Shown piece by piece: positions 9,452 to 17,450 of a stretch of DNA of 31,953 nucleotides (position 1 is its first letter; each line of letters opens with the position of its first letter). The DNA lies in the NCBI GenBank assembly GCA_003615045.1, contig ML014313.1, forward strand, positions 1 to 31,953. Reading direction: 5' to 3'. Source of the DNA: Caulochytrium protostelioides. Lineage: Eukaryota > Chytridiomycota > Caulochytriomycetes > Caulochytriales > Caulochytriaceae. The notes beneath the pieces were generated by a model. The model was not told the DNA's origin. It searched no databases and saw only the letters and a list, made by a program, of their open reading frames with translations. Made by a program: the position numbers and the translations under genes.

Positions 9452-10630
9452 ATGGAGCCCATCCACGAGTCGCCGAGTACCCAGACTCTGCTCAGCGGCA
9501 ATAGCAGCAGCACCAGCTTGACGCATACGCCATGCGACTCGATCCCCGTCGCGGCGCCGGCGGGCGTCGGCACGAACGACCCTTTCGCCGCGCCGCTCGG
9601 TGACCGGCCGACGACGGGCCCATCGTCCGTCCCCGTCGCGTACCGCGGGCCGGTGCAGCAGCGGCCCATCCCCGCCAACATGCGTGAGCCGCTGCAGTCG
9701 AAGGCGCAGCGGCGACCGAGCATCGCCGACTGGATCACGACCCATTCGTGGCGGCACGCCGCCGACGGCATGTCTGGACCCGCGGCGGTCGTGGTCCTCG
9801 GGCCGAAGCCGAGCATGGGCCGCGAACTGCTGCAGGCGCTCGCGGAGTTGATCGGCACGTTCTTTTTCCTGTTCACGGCCTTCTCGGGGGCGGCCGCCGC
9901 GCGGCGCCAGAGCAGCTTGACCGGCGCCAGCGGCGCGCAGGGCGGCGACAGCGATTACATGACGGCGGCGATCAGCTTCGGGTTCGGCCTCATGGTCGCG
10001 TGCTGGGTCACGCTGCGGATCAGCGGCGGCGCCCTCAATCCGGCGGTGGTCCTCGCGCTGGCCCTCGTCCGCGCCATGCCGCTGCGCAAGGCCGCGCTGT
10101 ACATTGTGGCCCAAATTTGCGGCGGCTTCCTCGCAACGGGCCTCGTCACGGCGCTCAATCCGGGCTCCTTCCTGGGCGCGAACGCGCTGACGCCGGGCGT
10201 CTCACGGGCCCAAGTCATGTTTCTCGAAGCGATCATGACGGCGCTGCTCTGCCTCGTCGTGCTCTTCCTCGCGTATGAAAAGCACAGCTCGACGATGCTC
10301 GCGCCGACAATCATCGGGCTCACAGTCTGGGTCTCGCATATCGTGCTGATCCCGTACGATGGGTGCTCGATCAACCCAGCGCGCGCGATGGCCGGCGCGC
10401 TGGGTCAGCACAACTGGCACGATATGTGGATCTTCGTGCTGGGGCCCTTCATCGGGTCTTTCATCGCGGCAGGCATCTTTGCCTTCTTCAAGCACTTTAA
10501 GTACGAGCAGCTCGTCAATCCCTACGCCGACATAGACGCGCTGTATCTGCACCAGGTGGCCGACCCCCGTGGGCAGCGAGACCATGTCCTCGTCGCCGGC
10601 CGCGACCCTGACGGGCCGCCAGGATGCTAA
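9452..10630 (+). CDS. Aquaporin (MIP family water channel)
   Basis: A 392-aa MIP-family membrane channel. The first ~120 residues are a Ser/Pro/Gly-rich cytosolic extension. The channel begins at GRELLQALAELIGTFFFLFT. The two half-helix boxes are SGGALNPAVV (Asn at about residue 196) and GCSINPARAM (Asn at about 308), giving the two NPA motifs that meet in the pore. The Arg after the second box is the selectivity-filter Arg of the family. Six membrane spans are visible, and the NPA-to-NPA spacing and short loops resemble orthodox water channels more than aquaglyceroporins, which usually have an Asp after the second NPA. Location is probably the plasma membrane or an internal vesicle membrane. 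The stop codon at 10628-10630 sits directly against Fanzor copy B, so the gene's 3' UTR and last residues may have been altered by that insertion. Confidence 0.93.
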   Translation: MEPIHESPSTQTLLSGNSSSTSLTHTPCDSIPVAAPAGVGTNDPFAAPLGDRPTTGPSSVPVAYRGPVQQRPIPANMREPLQSKAQRRPSIADWITTHSWRHAADGMSGPAAVVVLGPKPSMGRELLQALAELIGTFFFLFTAFSGAAAARRQSSLTGASGAQGGDSDYMTAAISFGFGLMVACWVTLRISGGALNPAVVLALALVRAMPLRKAALYIVAQICGGFLATGLVTALNPGSFLGANALTPGVSRAQVMFLEAIMTALLCLVVLFLAYEKHSSTMLAPTIIGLTVWVSHIVLIPYDGCSINPARAMAGALGQHNWHDMWIFVLGPFIGSFIAAGIFAFFKHFKYEQLVNPYADIDALYLHQVADPRGQRDHVLVAGRDPDGPPGC

Positions 10631-10631
10631 T

Positions 10632-10958
10632 CCGATGCCCGGGACCAGATGGCCGTGCCGATCTCTCGCGCATCCCGGGCGGGCGCCCAGCCGACCGCAC
10701 CGAGGGCAGTCAACAAGATCGCAGGACCCGGGTGTATGCCCAGACAAATGTGGTCCTGAGACCCGGGCAACGCCGGCGCCAGGGGACCGTGGCCAGAGGT
10801 TTGCTGTGGTGCAAATCCAACAACATCTAGTGAACCGCAATCTCAATGCCGCGTTGAACATCCGACGCTGCCTGACCTTACCCGCCAGACCGATGGCGTT
10901 GTGCCGCATTGGGCAGGACCCGCTGCGGCCCGTGGTCGGGAAGCTCATCCGACGATGA
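10632..10958 (+). pseudogene. Fanzor/TnpB-like nuclease fragment (copy B), multiply disabled
   Basis: A short C-terminal fragment homologous to copies A, C and D. It shares RVYAQTNVVL, RRRQG and a C-terminus LPARP.ALCR..QDPLRP ending GKLIRR at a TGA (10956-10958). It reads RGLLWCKSNN then a stop, and the homology resumes in another frame as VNRNLNAALNIRRC. The RuvC-III Asp is therefore replaced by Asn (NRN for NRD), which would abolish metal binding in the family. About 20 bp present in the other copies (the ATHSKFA region) is missing here. It keeps a Cys (WCKS) where A/C have Asp and D has Tyr. Homology appears to begin at the aquaporin stop codon. It is the most degraded coding copy but has a well-preserved 3' block. 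Confidence 0.75.
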
Positions 10959-11092
10959 CCCGAATGCGCTACTACCTCCGTGGGGACTCCCTGGGGGGCA
11001 CCAAGGAGAGGATGGGATGCGCGTGAGGTAAGGTGGGGCCTACATATATGAGCACTCGTGGTTACGTGTGCTCATTTAAAAAAGATCACACA
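10959..11092 (+). ncRNA. Conserved 3' block of Fanzor copy B (candidate guide-RNA scaffold and right end)
   Basis: After the stop comes AATGCGCTACT, a G-rich segment (GTGGGGACTCCCTGGGGGGC), GGATG, GGTAAGG, then GGGGCCTACATATATGAGC, all shared with copy C. The block ends with an 8-bp perfect inverted repeat ATGAGCAC (11048-11055) / GTGCTCAT (11068-11075), followed by TTTAAAAAAG. Similarity to copy C ceases about 15 bp after this. Guide-RNA function is inferred from position and conservation. Confidence 0.38.
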
Positions 11093-11734
11093 ACGACGAC
11101 GGCACAAGCCTCCCTTCCTCCTCTGTCGCGTTCGCGAAGGCTCGCAGTCCTGTGAGGCTGCCGCGTGGCCATGAGGCTGCTGATGGATACCGCGTTGAGC
11201 GCTCGTTTCGCTCGGTCCGCCGGTCATGGCCAGGGAGGCTGGGAGGCCCCGCTTCCCCGATGTGGCGTGGGACGGCAAGGGACGCCACGTCATTTGGGGC
11301 ATACGTTGGTCCTGAGGGGAGGGGATGGATCCCGACCTCGGGTGGGGTCTGTCCGCCCCTCGACAGGATTGCGCCTAGCGAGGTGATGGACTCGTGAATC
11401 CGACGCGCGTGCCAGAAGGGCTGCCGCCGCATAGACACCCGCGTCAGTCTTTCCGTGCAGTGCACAATGTGTGTCACGTGCCGGCTCCTGCTCAGACCTG
11501 CGTCGGAGCTATGGGCCGCCCTGACAGACAACGACAAAAGCCAGAGAAGGGTCTGCTGCCACCCCTCAACCTATGAAACATAAGAAAAAAAATAATCATC
11601 GTCAAGCTGCTGATACGTGATGCCTCTGCATCCTTCGTCCTCGCTTGACACACCCGGTTTTCACCCCCTGCTTTTTTCGTACTCGACCTTTGTTTCAAGT
11701 TCCCGTCAGCGCAACGAGCTCGATCCTCCCAACC
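11093..11734. other. Intergenic region and GRX5 promoter
   Basis: No gene supported. The last 150 bp contain A-rich (11576-11600) and T-rich stretches (CTTTTTTCG near 11672) that are likely promoter or 5' UTR of the glutaredoxin gene. The rest is GC-rich without recognisable coding content. Confidence 0.4.
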
Positions 11735-12217
11735 ATGCTGTCCTTGATCCGCCAGGTCTCGGCCGCCGGCCTGCGCCCGGCCCCTCTGACACGTTTGTCC
11801 GGCATGGCCGCGCCGACGCTGCGGCGCCTGCCGTTCGGCCTGCGTGACCTGTCGACGGAGACGCGCTCTAAGATCGAGCAGCAGATCAAGGGTTCGCCTG
11901 TCTACCTGTACATGAAGGGCACGCCTGCGGCGCCGGCCTGCGGGTTCTCGCGCGCCGTCGTCCAAATCCTCGAGTACAACGGCCTCTCGTTCGCGCCCGG
12001 CGCGCCCGTCGGCTTCACGAATGTGCTCGAGGACGCAGAGATCCGCGAGGGCATCAAGGAGTTCTCGGAGTGGCCCACCATCCCGCAGCTCTATGTGAAC
12101 GGCGAGTTCGTCGGCGGCTGCGATATCCTCATCAACATGCAGGAGTCCGGCGAGATTGGCGAGTTCTTGGCCAAGCATGGCGTCGTAGCCCTCGAAGACA
12201 CCACCGCCAAGAACTGA
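11735..12217 (+). CDS. GRX5: Mitochondrial monothiol glutaredoxin (Grx5 type)
   Basis: A 160-aa protein of the CGFS monothiol glutaredoxin family, which binds glutathione-coordinated [2Fe-2S] clusters and passes them on in mitochondrial iron-sulfur cluster assembly. The start at 11735 (aaccATGC) gives an N-terminus MLSLIRQVSAAGLRPAPLTR that is Arg-rich with no acids, a typical mitochondrial presequence. An upstream ATG in frame (11645) would bury it. Mature-domain signatures are YLYMKGTPAAPACGFSRAVV, with the single active-site Cys at about residue 69, then EWPTIPQLYVNGEFVGGCDI, which holds the cis-Pro and the glutathione-binding WP.IPQ...GG.D residues. Length matches the family. Single exon. 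An unusual pair of hairpins followed by a T-run lies 80-130 bp past its stop. Confidence 0.96.
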   Translation: MLSLIRQVSAAGLRPAPLTRLSGMAAPTLRRLPFGLRDLSTETRSKIEQQIKGSPVYLYMKGTPAAPACGFSRAVVQILEYNGLSFAPGAPVGFTNVLEDAEIREGIKEFSEWPTIPQLYVNGEFVGGCDILINMQESGEIGEFLAKHGVVALEDTTAKN

Positions 12218-13070
12218 TGTTTGTGGGCGCGATTGTCGATATCAGCGACGTGCGGTTTCGTATCGTTAAGAGAAAGAAACACAGATCATGTGGATAAGGC
12301 CAGCGATGTCGCTGGCTGGACTGAACAGGCCCGTCAACGACGGGCCTTTTCTTTTGTAGAGGGCGGTGAAGCGGAAGCTGATGGGGGAGCTGGCTCATCT
12401 CCATAACGTATGACCATCTGCCACGGATACAGAGTACTCGCCACATACAACACATTCTGGATGCCAACCAGCGCGGGACGTGAGTTATGAGCGGGCAACC
12501 AGGCTCTTGAGTGGTGATTGCGTCGCGAGACATCATTCGGACTGCGGACGATGGAACAAGGGCCAGGAAACCAACATGGTGTTCTGTTCATTTTTTAGGA
12601 TACAGCAAGGTAGCAATAGGTGCCGTCGCGGAAGAGAAAAGGAAAGGGTGAGAGGGAGCATAGCGGAACTGTCGAAGTCAGGACGAGGAGGAAGCGAGAG
12701 CTCGCGACGCGATCAGACGCGACATCGATCAACGTTGTGCGATACGCGCACGCACGAGGCCGCAGGCATTCGATCGGACGTGATACCGGTCGACCGGCCA
12801 CCATGGGGTGCGCTGGGCCCGTTGCCGTCGAAGCGTCACACCACGGGCCACGCGATACTAGCCATGAGATTGTCATTGACGCCCGATCGCACATCGCGCC
12901 AGCCCGCTTAGCCCGCGCGATTGTTATCGGGCTAATGGCGATGCCGGACATGTGGCATCGTCCTCTAGAGTGGGCGCTCAAGCGTGACGACAGCTCAGCT
13001 CTGGATCGCGTTGCGGCCTCGCGGCGGGCGAGCGAGTGAGGGAGCGAGCGAGCGGCTCCTGCGTGTGGTT
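12218..13070. other. Intergenic region between convergent GRX5 and VMA16
   Basis: No gene supported. The two genes converge on this interval, so it should hold both 3' ends. The GRX5 side has two perfect hairpins (12299-12316 and 12327-12347) and a T-rich run. The remainder is unremarkable; frames here are overlaps without recognised domains. Confidence 0.4.
12299..12355 (+). terminator. Two hairpins followed by a T-run, terminator-like
   Basis: Perfect inverted repeat GCCAGCGA (12299-12306) / TCGCTGGC (12309-12316), then AGGCCCGTC (12327-12335) / GACGGGCCT (12339-12347) with a 3-base loop, then TTTCTTTT. The shape matches a bacterial intrinsic terminator, but the host looks eukaryotic, so the role is uncertain. 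It could be a 3'-UTR element or chance. Confidence 0.3.
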
Positions 13071-13676
13071 TCAAGAGAACGCCTGCGCTTTCGAAACCAT
13101 GAGCAAACCGACGATCAGACCGAAGAGACCGATAATGGACCCGAAAATCTCGATGATGAGGATCTTGACAAAGAGCTGGGCGTCGGCGGCGTCGGCAATC
13201 GCGCACGTGGAGCCGGTCACCCCGACACAGAGGCCACAGAAGAGGTTGGAGAGGCCGACTGTCAGCCCCGCCCAGAAGAGGGCGTAGCCCGTAAAGTAGT
13301 CGGCGTGGGTCCACTCGACCTGGGTCGTCATGGCGAGCTTGCTGCTAAAGACGATCGCGATGATCAGGCCGTAGATGGCGACGACCTCGCAGAAGATGAC
13401 CGAGATGAGGTTCTTGGTGCGAATGCGGGGCGTGCGGACGGCGGCGCCGAGCAGCGAGGAGCCGGTGATGTAGATGCCCCATGCGGCGCCGATCACGGAC
13501 AGACCGATCGTGAGCGAGGTGCCGAGCAGGGCCCACATGTAGGGGCTCGTGTCGAGGAGGTACTGGCCGACGCGGAAGGCCTCGCCCTGGCCGGTGAACA
13601 GCAGGTTGCCGGCGACGAAGAGGGCGATGAAGCCAGTGACGACGGCGACGGCCGTGGTCGGGCCGTAGGAGGGCAT
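13071..13676 (-). CDS. VMA16: V-type ATPase proteolipid subunit c''
   Basis: A 201-aa membrane protein of the V-ATPase proteolipid family, part of the rotating c-ring that moves protons across vacuolar and endosomal membranes. The start at 13676 ([10 protein letters not shown]) gives the family's usual length. The frame is open much further upstream, but that part is low-complexity and includes a microsatellite. Five membrane spans are visible. The essential proton-carrying Glu is in [13 protein letters not shown] (about residue 97), inside the span expected for subunit c'' rather than in the last span as in subunit c. [20 protein letters not shown] and the C-terminal [17 protein letters not shown] complete the fold. 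No intron. Very confident on family; c'' rather than c is supported by the Glu position and the extra N-terminal span. Confidence 0.96.
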   Translation of the reverse strand: MPSYGPTTAVAVVTGFIALFVAGNLLFTGQGEAFRVGQYLLDTSPYMWALLGTSLTIGLSVIGAAWGIYITGSSLLGAAVRTPRIRTKNLISVIFCEVVAIYGLIIAIVFSSKLAMTTQVEWTHADYFTGYALFWAGLTVGLSNLFCGLCVGVTGSTCAIADAADAQLFVKILIIEIFGSIIGLFGLIVGLLMVSKAQAFS

Positions 13677-14206
13677 GGCGGCGCTCAGGAGGCCGGGACG
13701 GGGAATCTCGGGGCGGGTGGGCTCGCTGGGCGGCGGGACGGCGTCGGGGTCGCGGTCGTGGCCGGGGGCGCGATGGTGGATGGACGGGCCGGCGGCAGCG
13801 GCGCGGCGACTCGAGTACGCGGATCCGCTAGCAGGAAGATGGTTCAGCTCAAAGGCGGGAGGCGACGAGGAGCCGGGAGCCGTGGCACGAGCGGGTACCG
13901 GAGTGGTCACCGGAGTTCGTCTGCGCATAAAGCACTGCGGTCCACGCGCCCAGACCTTCCTGGACGGAGCGGGGGAGAAAGCAGGCGAAAGGGGAGGAGA
14001 CGGCGGCGCGCGTGATGGCCGGAGGCTCGATGCCCCACGCAGCAGCCGTCCGCACGCTGGGCGTCGCGGTGGTCGTGGTGGCGACGGTCGTGGTCGTCGA
14101 CCGAGCGTCGCGATGGGCGTAGCGTGGAGGGCGATGGGATGGGAGCGGGATGGCGAGGCAGAGGGCGATGGGATGGGGGTGCGACGCGTGCGCGGAACCG
14201 AGACCG

Positions 14207-14235
14207 CGAGAGCGAGAGCGAGAGCGAGAGCGAGA
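14207..14235. repeat. GAGAGC microsatellite
   Basis: About five tandem copies of the hexamer GAGAGC, upstream of VMA16. In the extended minus-strand frame it would encode a Ser-Arg/Leu-Ala type repeat. It lies outside the probable coding region. Confidence 0.8.
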
Positions 14236-15605
14236 CTGCGAGAGAGCGAGGAAGGGGGACAACCGGGAAGGGGCGGCCGCGCCAGCCAAGCAGCGAGAGA
14301 AGAGAGCGAAGAGGCGAGAGGGCACGGAAGAGCGGCGCGAGCGCGCGCGTAGGTGCCAACGAGGGCGCCGCGGCGGAATGGCCTGCGCCGCGTGAGGAGG
14401 CGCGGCACGTCAAGCGACGCGGCGGCCAGCGAGCGGTCCACAGGCCAGGCCGAGCGCCGAGGCAAGGACGACCCAGGCACGAGCGAGCCTAGGCACGGAA
14501 GCCCCGCTGCGGCGTCGCGGTGGCGCCGAAAGGGCTGATAGCAACGCAAGACGCGGCAGCGGCCATGCGAGAGGATGCGAGACGGAGAGGTGGTCGCGGC
14601 GAACACGGCCCCGGTGGTCTCCCAGAGCCAGATTTTGTCGTGCAGGAGCGGCCCGTGGCGTGGCGCAACCCTACGTCGTCGACGGCGTGCCGCCTAGTGG
14701 CCAGGTGGCAAAGGATGCCGCACCGGTTGCGGTATGACTCAGGCGGGTCTCTCGCTGAGGGAACGCGAGCCGGGGCTACCAGTGATGACCGTCGTCTCAC
14801 CTCGATGGATCGACACTCGGCGTGCGCCAATCAGCGCGTGAAAAAAAAAAAAATAGAAAAATTCAAAATGGCCAGCTGAGGACAGAAACGGGCAAAAATG
14901 TCCAGCAACGCCGGCGGCAGCGACGTTCTCGTGCAAAGATGCCGTTTGCCGGACGAGACCCAAGATGTCTGTCGCGACGGCGACGCGGGTCCGATAGGCA
15001 CGTCGACGCGGCGCACCGAGGTACTCCTAACGGCTATGGGACGGATCGGAGCAATGAACAGAGCGTGGTCGGGATGTCGCGATGGCGCACTGGCGGAACG
15101 GTGGGGAGGTCTTCGATCGGCTGGCGTCAGAAAATCTCTCGATTTCCAAGATCATCAGGACCGAGTAGCGTGGCGTGGCATTGTGACCATCGCAAGTGGG
15201 TCCTTTTCTCCACGAAGATCGTAGATCGCATCTTTCTGCCTCTCTCATCCAAATGACGCGCGGCTGCTGTGGTGGGCACTCGTTCGGTATGGATTCACGC
15301 GTCAGGCTCCGTGGTCTCCATCTCTACTCTTTCCGCGATGTGATCGCGGGCCACCCATGTTCCTGTCGTCGGCAGGGGCCTCGGCGACGACCCAGGCTGT
15401 GCCAGAACCGGCGCCTGAGCAGAGGACGCCTCGCTGCCAGAGGGCGCCTGAGCAGGACCCGCCTGGCCAGTGACGCGCGTGCTTGATGCTCGCAACGGCT
15501 TTTCCTTTTCTTTTTTTCAGTGGCAGTGGGGGCGGGGACCCAAGAATGCCATCGCACGGGTGCGTCGCGGGCGTTCTTTGCATCGCTTCAGGGCTATGGG
15601 ACCAG

Positions 15606-15633
15606 TCCTCGTATGGGACTGCCCATACGAGGA
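15606..15633. repeat. Perfect 12-bp inverted repeat
   Basis: TCCTCGTATGGG (15606-15617), loop ACTG, CCCATACGAGGA (15622-15633). No mismatch in the stem. Function unknown; no gene assigned around it. Confidence 0.85.
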
Positions 15634-15798
15634 TACGTGGAGCACCTTCACCTTCATGCGCGGCTCATCTATTGAGACGCCACGGCTCTGCGTTAGAAAT
15701 TGGCTTGGATCAGACGCTTTGAAAGCGATCAAGTCAGCGATCTTTGATCGAAGACGGTCGCGTGGCTGTTACGTGTCTCCTGATCTTGATCCTGATCT

Positions 15799-15821
15799 CA
15801 TCAGACCAATGGGGTCTGATG
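15799..15821. repeat. Perfect 9-bp inverted repeat
   Basis: CATCAGACC (15799-15807) and GGTCTGATG (15813-15821) separated by five bases, about 165 bp from the 12-bp hairpin to its left. Function unknown. Confidence 0.8.
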
Positions 15822-17450
15822 CGAAATGCTGCGAATTGATACGACATCCAACCGCCGATTCGTAGACGAATCCGTCTCAGTCCGACTCATTCGTGATCGG
15901 TGCTCAGTCAGCGCTGTTCGAGACTCATGCATGGGCGCATCGTGGGCCCAGCCGCGGAGTATCACCGCATCAATGCACGGCACGCGGGATCCACTAATGG
16001 CCCTTATGGCTTGGCCCCATTTCGCATGGGCCTCCGCCGGCCGGACACGCGCGACCACCACTCGCTCCTTCTGCGGTGCGACCGCGGTGGCCACGGACCC
16101 GATGCCGCAGACCGACCGCCATGCGGCGGAGGCGATCACTCACAAGGCCGATGGACGACCCTGCGGTGAGCCGACTATACGCCATCGTCCTGCGGTGACC
16201 GACGCCAAGCACGCGCCTCGTGGCGCCGCGGTTGCTGCATCAGTCAGATGTTCGATGGCGACGACGAGCAGAAGGCGAAGGCGATCGCTGGCACAATGGT
16301 CGTTGTCGTCCGCCCGCCCGGCCCCGCCTGCCGCGCCCATCGCGCTCATCACATCCATCACGCCGAGGCTATCGCGTGCCATGCGGTGGTCCGCCTCGCT
16401 GCCGGCGATGGCGATGGCGAAGGCGAGCCCAGCTCCGCCCTGCGCCGCCCAGCCAAGTGGAAAGCCCGCGCCACAGGGAGAAGCGATGGGACGACCACCG
16501 ATCAGCCGTCCCCATCGACGGCGCTCGTACGAATGACATCACCTCGCCCATGATAGCGACAGTCATTTTGGAATCGAATTGACTAGAACGCACATGCAAA
16601 GCTGATGAGAGGACAGGCGATGCCATTCGATACGGTTTTCAGCCGACGGATGGTCAGCGACAACCACGAAGCTTGACGTTCTCCTTGTTCGACATCCGAC
16701 TGTCACGGCGCCTCCGCCACGCTTCTGCGACTCTGGCTTGATCGTACTCTAACATCCGCTCTTGACCTCTTAAACCATCGTTCGAACCAGCTCTTATGAA
16801 CGCAGCGACATGAACGATTCGCCCATCTGAACTTTCGTATACTTTCTCGTTCATCGTTCCCGTTTGATGGTGTTCAGGCCTGCGACCGACCCTCAGATTC
16901 CGTGACGTCGACACCACCGCCGACAGCCGCGGCGGCTCGCGTGGCCCTCTGCCCTCGTCGCTGCAGCCATTCGCTGCATCGAGATCGCATCGCCTCGTTG
17001 TGGCGCGCCGGCATCACGTGCCTTCACCTGCGCGCTCGGTTTCAATCGCGGTCTTGGTCGTGGTCTCGCCCGCCGACGCCGATCGCATCGCGATCCACGG
17101 GTCGTGCCCGCCGTTGACGTCCGCGGCGGCGCGGTCCCTCGCTGAGTCGGGACGCTGCGGGTGCCGGCTGAACACGCCGCCGTCGCAGCCGCCGTCACGA
17201 CGTTTCTGATTCGCGTTTATTCTGAAAACTGGCCGATCCGGGGAAGGTCCTGATAGCAAGCGCCTCCGCGTGATCTGTGCCGCGACTACGGTTGCTGCCC
17301 GTGCTGCCGCTGCAACCACTGCTGCCACTGCCCCCCTTCCACCCCTGCCGCCGCTGCCAGTGCTGTGACGGCGCCGCGGCTGTCGCTCCTTACCGTCGCC
17401 GGTCGACCGTCGCTGACGCCGCGGCGGCGGCCGGGGCGAGGACCGGCAAG

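Larger units (their letters stand above)
13677..17450. other. Long non-genic interval between divergent VMA16 and Rho GEF genes
   Basis: It contains the promoters of both flanking genes. Visible structure includes a GAGAGC microsatellite (about 14207-14235), a run of 13 A (14841-14853), a T-rich pyrimidine tract ending in CAG (about 15500-15520), and two perfect hairpins (15606-15633 and 15799-15821). Frames up to 236 codons exist on both strands, but they overlap each other and show no domain or conserved motif. I see no gene I can support in almost 3.8 kb. Confidence 0.4.

Noticed and set aside
9089-10114. 341-codon frame antisense to the aquaporin gene
   Set aside because: It overlaps the aquaporin channel-coding sequence, is Arg/His/Ala-rich and shows no domain; a GC-rich shadow frame.
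12984-14015. 343-codon plus-strand frame with many Asp/Glu/Gly residues
   Set aside because: It runs antisense to VMA16, whose catalytic and membrane motifs are unmistakable.
13071-14606. 511-codon minus-strand frame as the full VMA16 protein
   Set aside because: The upstream 310 codons are low-complexity Ser/Arg/Leu sequence that includes the hexamer microsatellite. The ATG at 13676 gives the normal family length and membrane topology.
15495-15520. Pyrimidine tract plus CAG as a 3' splice site
   Set aside because: No recognisable exon on either side and no matching donor; the recognised genes in the window appear intronless.
15826-16536. 236-codon plus-strand frame in the interval before the Rho GEF
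   Set aside because: Ala/Arg/Pro/Ser-rich with no recognisable motif; overlapping frames are of similar quality.
16780-16815. B-box-like GGTTCGAAC on the minus strand as part of a tRNA gene
   Set aside because: No A-box, acceptor stem or anticodon arm could be built around it.
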